In this document: positions 1-8,600 of the stretch, piece by piece
Layout of the letters: every line of letters begins with the position of its first letter
How positions within the stretch are numbered: position 1 is the stretch's first letter
From: CAMDKS01 sp964402975
Lineage (GTDB): Bacteria > Bdellovibrionota_B > Oligoflexia > Oligoflexales > RGVZ01
Reading direction: 5' to 3'
Assembly (NCBI GenBank): GCA_964402975.1
Contig: CAYOEM010000002.1
Location: forward strand, 186,001 to 250,000
Length of the DNA: 64,000 nt
Translations under genes and position numbers: made by a program
Notes under the pieces: generated by a model
The model's input: the letters and a program-made list of their open reading frames with translations, nothing else
Told to the model about the DNA's origin: nothing
Database searches by the model: none

Positions 1-2610
1 GCCTGTACCCACTTCCGTCGCTGTCAGGGTCGTGACGGCCGCCGAGGTTGGCGTCATTTTATTAGCGAGTTTATCCGTACCAGACCAGGATACAGGTGAC
101 GTGTTGCCGCTATAGTTACCAAACGGGTCGAATAAATGGGCGTAAAGAGTCCTGCTATCGTTGGTGGCCATGCTAAAGCCCACGCCACTCAAAGACGTAG
201 TCCCGTCAAAAGTCGCACTGGATGCAATTTTGACATATCCGGGAGTGGTGCTGACCGTAGGTGTAAATGCTAGGGTGCCGCTCAATACGGGCTGAGCTGT
301 GGCCCTTGGTGTCAGACCTGTGACTTTCAAGACAGAAGGCTCTGGGGCTTTGTAAAGCACAAATCTCTGGTCAGCTGTTTGAACTGTCGCTGTGTCTGCT
401 GCGAACGTTCTTAGACCTGCCGGCGACACATCGGCTGACCTCCCACCTGTGCTTGGATTGCTTGGAGTCGAGGATCCACCGCTGTCCCAAGTAAATGTCA
501 AGAAGTCGCTGGTCCAAGTCTTAGCTGGGTTCTGGAATTGGTCTCTGACTAGGACTTGTACATCAAACTTCGCACCAGCTTGGACCGTCGTGCTGACGGT
601 GGATAGCACATACTCCGTCGGAGTGGCATTAATAACTGTCAGCGCGTTAGTACTGCTAACGCTACGGCGCACACCACTTGGGCCACGACCACCAACTCCG
701 GAGGGCCCAGGAGTGTAGTTATCAACCATGTGGAAGTCGGCAATGGTCTCTGCGTTCTTAAAGTTCGCCGATAGGCCTGTGACTTGGCCCCCGCTAAAGG
801 ACAGAATGCCGCCTGTGCCGGTCATTGGTCCAGGCAGTACAGGCGCGTCACCGTTTGGTGCAGCGGTTGGACCTCTCCAGAGATATCTTTGGGCGTTGAG
901 TTGCGTATCGATTCCCTTCGCAACGTTACCCGCTTGGTCGAATGCCCGCAGCGTGAAGTTTTGCTGTGCGCCTGCTACTAGCGGGCTCGTCCAACTGTTC
1001 AAATTGGGACTAAAATCATAGAAGGTGACCATGTCGATATGAGCCTGATAACTATGGAATGTTTTCTGGGACATGCCAACATAGTTAGCCGAGATCGGAT
1101 CTACGGACATCGATAGCACATGGGCGCCAGCACGGTGGAAGAGGTTGGAGACTTGCCTTTGGGGTTGGCCGCTCATCGGCACAACCACCTGCTTGTCAGC
1201 ATCCAATGCATTCTGTAAAGGAACTTGCTCCAGAACACCAGTATTGAGAGCATCGTTGCCAGACTCCCAGGTGAGCTTAATAGCAGGAGATGTAGCGCCG
1301 TCTGACTTAGGGTTCTGGTACTGGTCAAAAGCCTTGAGTTGAAGATTGAACATGTCGCTAGGAGATGCCCACATAGACGCAGCATTAGATGCAGAGATAC
1401 CAGTACAATCTGCCCCGCCGGTCACTTTGGCACATGTAATCGCATAATAGAGAGACGATCCTGGGGAGACCGTAGTCAAGGTGGTGTTGTTGGACGCAAT
1501 CGATGTTGTTTGATTGTCTTTGACGTTAATTTGAAGCCCTGACTCAGCCTTTGTCAGTGTGATGTTGACGTTGGCTACGCCAGCGTTAAATTGTAGCGAG
1601 CTCGGCACAATCGGCGCAGTGAGAGCAGGGGAGATGTGACCCGTGGTAAGTGCCACAGCCGATCCGTCTTGCCACCCAAATGTCAGACCTCGCAGTTCCG
1701 TGTCAGCTCCCGTAATCACTTGATCAGCAGCATCGCGGGCTTCAATCCTGATAGGAGTATCTTGGCCGGCCACTGCGGATGCCGGAGCCGTTAGAGCATA
1801 GTTTTTAACCGTTTTAGCCGACGGCACGGCGGTGAAACTTTGAGAATTCGTCGTAGACCACGACTTCGAACCGTCGGTGGCACTGATAAAGAATTCACCT
1901 GGTATATCAATGCCAACCCATGGCACGGTTGCCGTGGCCGTGTTACTGAGGTTGATTGATAGACACGCTTGATTATTATTGGGAGCAGAGCATTTCAATC
2001 GCTGATTTGAGAGCGCTGACATGTCTGATCTTTTAACAAGCCCAAGCGTGACCGATTTGGTAACTGGGACAAGGTTACCAAAGGCATCAATTGCCCGAAC
2101 GTCAATACCAAACCGATTACCCCCGGCACTTGCATAACTATTGGTTGATCCAGGATTTGACCAGGCAGGGACCCTTCCAGTGCTCGCGTTGTTAACGTCC
2201 AGGGACGATTCCGTTATCGACGTATTATAGTGATCAAGAGCCGCAGGTGCGACGGTTCCTAATTTAAGTCCCGATCCACCGATGGCCAGGTTATTTTGCC
2301 TAGTATCCGTGTAGGCAAACGATACGAGAGGCTTACTGAGGCCATACGTACCCGCAGCGTACACTCGTGCGTAGAGATTAACGCAACCATTAGTGAACGT
2401 GAGCGAATTGCTGCCAAAAACAAGCGGATTAAACTGAGCCCCAGATCCAAGTGAAACAGCCTGGGTCTTTTCTTCCGCATTTTTTAAGATATGGACCGAT
2501 GACGTTATGCCTAATCCTGTCAACGTGCCGTTTGGATCTGTCACGGTGACACCGCCGACCACCACGGGGTTTGTGATGACCTGTTGGTTCCTGTCGAGCA
2601 TACAGACTTT
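1..2610 (-). repeat. Second copy (A) of the ~2.8 kb module, cut by the window edge
   Basis: This is the downstream (more C-terminal) copy of the module seen at 2611-5424. It starts at the KVCM anchor (2599-2610) and contains 'LYARVYAAG', 'VDNYTPGPSG' and 'AHLFDPFGN' in the same order as copy B. The last ~150 bases of the module lie outside the window, so further copies could follow. Confidence 0.78.
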
Positions 2611-5600
2611 CAGTGCTACTTCGTCACCGGCAGTGACGTTAGCACCCTCGGCCGGAGACACTTGAGTCACACCAAAAGATTTGAGGGGAGACGCATCGAC
2701 GCTTATAGTACCCGTGCTGCCGGAAACACAGCCCGGTGCGACATCAGCACAGCTAGCCGTAATCACACCGGCGCCTGCAGTGGTTGGAGATAGAGTCGTG
2801 GTTAGACTTGGAGTAGGGGCTAATTTACCATCTAGCACACTAGATCCTGACCAAGCGATTTGAGGACTCGTTCCTTTGTAGTTACCCCATGGATCAAATA
2901 AATGACCAAAGAAAACCTTGGTTTGGTCATTGGACATGGTCAAGCCTTTTCCGGTAAAGTCAGACGTAGCATCAAAAGTACTAGCGTCAGCGACTTTCGC
3001 GTAGGCGATGGTATCGGATGGCTGTACGGTAAACGTTAACGACGCCGTCAAGGGTTGACCTGTTTCGGTTTGGGCGCCAGTTCTGGAGCTGGTGACGGTT
3101 AGGACGGGTTGTTCCTGGGGAGCAAGTGCATTGGCGTTGGAACGATAGAGAGTGAACGGCGATCCCGTTGTTGTAAACGATGCCGTACCAACATCAAACG
3201 TGCGTGAACCTGGAGCAAGAACCTCCGCGGGCTTGATGGCTGCAGTGACGGGATTCGTCACGCTGGGGCTTGCCCCAGACCACGAAAAAGTCAACGTATC
3301 GCTTCCGAAGTTTGTGACTAAGTTATTGTTCTTATCAAAGGCCGTTACCGTCACATTAAATGGGCTGCCGGCTTTGACTGTGGTCGATGGCGCTGACAGG
3401 ACGAACTTACTTGGAAGCCCCTCAATGACCGTAACGGGATTGGTCATTCCACCCTTGCTACTTCGGCGTTTACCGCTTGGATCCTGTCCAACTTGCCCGT
3501 TAATGGCGATGACTCCGGAAGGGCCTTTGACGAAGTTATCAATGACATAAAAGTCGAGGATTTGTTCGGCCTTCGTAAAGGTCACACTCAATGGACCTGT
3601 TATACCGTTAACAAATCCTAGATTCGTTGACGGTGGATAGGAGGGTGCTTGGTTGTTGGGTCCGACGGATCCACCCACCCAAGTGTAGGTTTGTCCGTTC
3701 AGTAAGCTGTCGATGCCGGAAAGCACCGGTCTTGGCCCGGTACCGCAATCGTTAGCCCGAAGTTTGAAGGTTACCGCCTCGCCAACTTTTGGCGTAGTCG
3801 GGCTGACATTTTCAAATGAATATCCGCAAACGGTAGCCAAAGTAGCGCGGTATGTGTGGTAGGTTTTAGTCCGATTACGAGTCCCAGTTGAATCCCCTGG
3901 GTCAAATATCTCATAAGCTGCATTACCAAGACTTCGGCTAAATATATCGTTGAATGTTCTCTGGTCACTGCCACCCATTATAAAAGTAGGTACAGCATTC
4001 GGACCATATGTTATGTTTGGCGAACTAAAAGCTTCGAATGTGCCCGCAACCCCCCCCCTTACTTCGATGTTACTAGAACCAACTGCTTTGTTGCCACAAC
4101 TATCGACGGTTGTTACTGTGAGGTTAAACCGGTTTTCCGGCGAGGCATCCATGACGACTGGATTTGCCGCCGTCCCAGTACAATCTGATCCATCAGACAC
4201 TTTTGTACAAGTAACGTCATAGCTGACAGGACTTTGCTTTCTATCTGTGGAGCGCACATTGTTGGACGAGACACTTGGCGCTTGGCTGTCTCGGATATTA
4301 AGTTTAAGCACTTCTTTCTTCGTCAGGCTCCAAAAAGAAAAACCAACCCCGAAACGCGCAACACCCGTAGCGTCAAACACAGGTCTATCGAAACCCGGCA
4401 CGCAAGCACTGTTGTATCGCGGATTTGACGAAATCCCATACGGCGGCAAATGGGTCGAGAGCGGCTGTCCGGATTCATCGATCCAGGTAAAGTTGAGACT
4501 AGGGCTATTGAGTAGGTCTTGAATCCCAGAAATTGGATTACCTTTATTGTCGAGTGCGGACACGGTTACTGATTGGGGCCAATATGGATCATAGATCGCT
4601 GGAGCATCCACCCCGTACTCTTTGATAGTTTTTAACGATGCAGTGGCCGTCAGCATCGCACTGTTTTCAAGGCTTATTCCGCTTTGATCGCTATTTTTTG
4701 CAAACACGAAGTAGCTACCAGGAATATCCATCGCGAGATTGGCGACGGTTACAGGGGCCCCGGCCATTGAGCGCGCGAGACAAACGTTGTCGTTTTGGGG
4801 AGCAGCACAGGTCAACTGGAGCGAACTAGGAGTTTGAGTTCCCTGTAGCTGAAGACCAATCGTAAAGTTACTGTTGTAGGCAATATCGTTACCGTAAACG
4901 TCCCTAGCATATACGGTCAGATCAAATCTATTGCCACCCGTGGTCGTCGCCTTAACATTGACACCCGGACCATTAGGATTTGACAGGGCGGGAACAACTG
5001 AAGCACCGGCAAGCACAGGCGCTCCGGCAATTTTGGTACCGTAGTGGTCGAAATTACCCGGAACAACCGAATTCACTGTAATTCCAGACCCAGAGAAGGG
5101 TTTATTGCTTTGCATTGGATCGAGGTAGGTCATGGTGAGCAAGGGAAGGCTGTTGTATGATCCCTTGGCGTAAATCTGCGCATAAAGATTTGTACAGCCT
5201 TGTGTGAATTTGACACTGGCGCCTGCAAGATCAATTTTTTTAGCCTCAAAATCTGTGCCGCTGCCTGTTGACAGCTGCAATGTCTTGCCCTCTGGATTCG
5301 CAATCAAGCCGAAGAGCGAGAACCCCACCGGCAATGTGGCCTCAGGATCTGTTACCACTTGACCTTGGTCGTTAAACACCTTGGTAGTGATCACGTTCTT
5401 GGCCTCGTCGATCATACAGACTTTGACCTGGAACTCACTGCCAGCTGGGACGTCTTGGGTTGTCGTAACGTTCTCAAAGCTGAAGGCGTTCAGGGGTTGA
5501 GACGCCACCGAGATAGGAGCCGTGATCGCCGTGAAACCATTCTTGACCGCCTTCAGGGCAAATGTCCCAGGTTTTGTTGCTCGCCAATTAAAGAAACTCA

Positions 5601-8600
5601 CATTGAGCATAGAGCTCAACGCATCGAGTGGGGACGGATTAGTCGCACCATCAACGTAAAATTGGGCATTTGTGTCACACTCGCCAATGTTACCGTATTG
5701 ATCTGTCGCGCACGCATTTGTCTTAAATGTCCGAGTCAGACTGACGCCCAACGGATAGGTTGCACCCGCTGTTGGGTTGGTGTTGAAGATGGCGTTATAT
5801 GCCGTCAACGGATCCGCTGAACCTTGTGCAGGATATCGGATGGCGGCTGGACCCGTTCCGAAGGTAAGGACTGTGCCCGCAGCAAGGCCCGGCTGCGCGT
5901 TTACCGGGAACGTCGCTGAGATTGATCTGGGGGAGTTTTTCTTGCTTTCGCAGATGCTCGCACTTTCAAAGCAGCAATTCAAGGCATCCGCTGCGCACCA
6001 AGGAATGACTTTGCTGTCTTTGAGAGTTAATAGTAAGTTTCGCGATTCATTGGCTTTGACAAGTAAAATATTATCGGCGTCATTGCTCGCAGCAAAGTCT
6101 CTGGCTAGGAAATCGGTGAACGGACCAGGCTGAACGAGACGCGAAACCGGGTTACTTGCATTAGCAAGGTCAGCCCCAGAGCGTCCCATAAGTCTTGGGT
6201 TGCCGCTCGTCGGGCCGTTAGATGGCTGCTGATCAAAGCGAACCTCGAGGGTACGGTCAATACCAAAAGCGCCATTCTTATCTTGGTATCCTCGCGAAAA
6301 CGATTGCGCGCCCGACGGATTCCCAAACTCATCATATAAGGCAATACGAAGACCAAAGGGTGCATCAGTGGTTAGACTTGATGTCCCTAAGCGGCTCACT
6401 TCCATAGTTTTGGGAGGGCCAGCCATGAGAGTGATGTTTACACCATAGCGGTAGTCAGGGGGAGCGAACCATCCGTCAGTAAATAACAAATTAATAAAGT
6501 TATTGCGAGCCATCAGCCCGAAAGCTTTTCCATTCTGTGTTTGAGGGATTTGCCGGCTATCGCCCACATCAAATATCACCGACGACGGTGAACCCATTGG
6601 TCCGTCCGCACCTCTCTTGGCACCCGATAGCAGGTTCGATGATGTCTCGAAGCCATCCGTACGGGCTGGACGTATAAAGTTATGGGCAACGTCGTGTTCA
6701 TGCCAATAGATCTGAGTTTTACCACATTTATAGGCATAACACCGATCACTTACACCAATCACTGGGGAAACATCCCCATATAAAGGGCCCCACTGAGACT
6801 CAGTCACACTATCATCAAACGTTGGGTGTAAGTGGTGAGCTGTTGACCTAAAGACAGTCAATTTGTCTCCGTGAGTGTGAGGCGATGCAGAACTTCCAGT
6901 CAGCTTGTTGTCTGCACCAGTGAAGGTTATGCCAGCACCACGGGACTGGAACGCCGGAAACGGATCCTTGCCATCGACTGGGGTGAAGCTTGGCATGTCC
7001 ACTTGAATAAATTTTTCCAGGTAGGGAACTGCCGACTCGCGATTGGCCTCGGTTTGACCGTTATAGAGACAAGCTTTGACGCCGGTCGTAATAACACCTG
7101 TGGTTACGGTAACTGTAGTCATTAGCCAATCGTTGAGCGATGGCTCCATCGGAACGCTGGGACTTTTGCTATAGTTGAATAAGCCACCGTCATTTGCTGT
7201 CATACCCAACAAATAAAAGCCGTCCCTAAACGGGCCAGTCACGAATACTTGGTTGTGAGGCTGGTAATAGGAGTAAGAGACTGACCTATTACGGTAGTTT
7301 TCAGCAAAGATCCCCGCCTGCAGGTCGTCGACCCCGTTAGGTTTATCTGGCGTCGTATTGATCATTTTAAAAACAACGTTGGGAACAACACCCGTATAGT
7401 TGGCGAGCTGGTTGTGCTTCTTGTCGTGAATAGTGATGACCACGTCATAGCACGTATCAGAAGTCGAAACCCAGTTGGTTTTTTGCTCAGCTGTCGCGGA
7501 TTCAAAACCAGGCTTGGTCCATGACGCATCTGGAGCACCACTTCGCACAAGCTTGGTCTCGATATGCTCAGGATCACCCGGAGTGACGGTCCACCAAGAC
7601 GACGGCCAGCCAATCAACTGCGGATTCGTTGTAGAGCGTGGTACGGCAAAACCTTTACCAAAACGGTTTTGCGGTACAAAAACCGTGGTGTATTTATTCA
7701 CGTCTGTGAACTTCGGATCAGTAATCTGCTGCGGTGTTCCGGCATAATCGGGATTATAGAACTTGGCTGGGGTCGGATTTTGAGGGTTGGAGTTATCCGC
7801 CGTGAAGACATCATAAAGATTATAGGACGTATTCCATGCGGTAGAATTTCTCCACGCACCGGTTTGGGGCACAAAGACGGGCGGGACATCAGGAGCGTCC
7901 GTTGGCATTTTGAAAATACCGTCATCGGATCTAAAGCCATCATAAACCAATCCGTCGCCAGCGACTGCGTCGCGGATATAACTACCACCTGCGTCCGTAA
8001 CAGCTACAGCAAGAGGAAGTTCTTTGTCAGCCTTAATCGTTCGTCCTAGGGGGTATTGGAGTGAGCTTTCAATCACCGCACCCGCAGCAGGTCCGCCTTT
8101 TTGGTTAGCGAAGAATAGCCGTTGTTCGCTGCCAACTTTCGTGCCGATAATTTTTGCAAACGTTCCTTGGATACCACCTTCCGTTGTTTGCTTAACGGCC
8201 AAAAGCGCGGATGTCCTGGCATCAGCTAACGTATATGTACCTGGAACTTCACAAACGCCAGCAAATTCCTTGCCAAACTCACAGTCGAAGTCACCCGATG
8301 GAAGCACCGGGGCTATGCCACCCCAGCTTTTCTCACCAGTGAAACGAACCTGCAATGTTTTAATGCCCTTATAAGAAGGAGAATCCGTACCATCACTGTC
8401 CTGGGCGTGGATACGAATTTTGAACTTATGTCCGGTTGGAACGGGATCGTCCGAACCAACACGATAAATTACGGTTCCAGGAGCAACGTTACTATCAGCG
8501 CTAATAAATTCAAATGCAAACCGCGTCGCCGCGCCAGCAACTAGGCTCAAACGAGGCGACAGAGCGGGCCTGATTTTGACGGATGATAAATCAATTTGCC

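Noticed and set aside
1..5424. Repeats as a possible CRISPR or tandem-repeat array
   Set aside because: The repeat unit is ~2.8 kb, in frame and diverged at the DNA level, so it is a protein-domain duplication.
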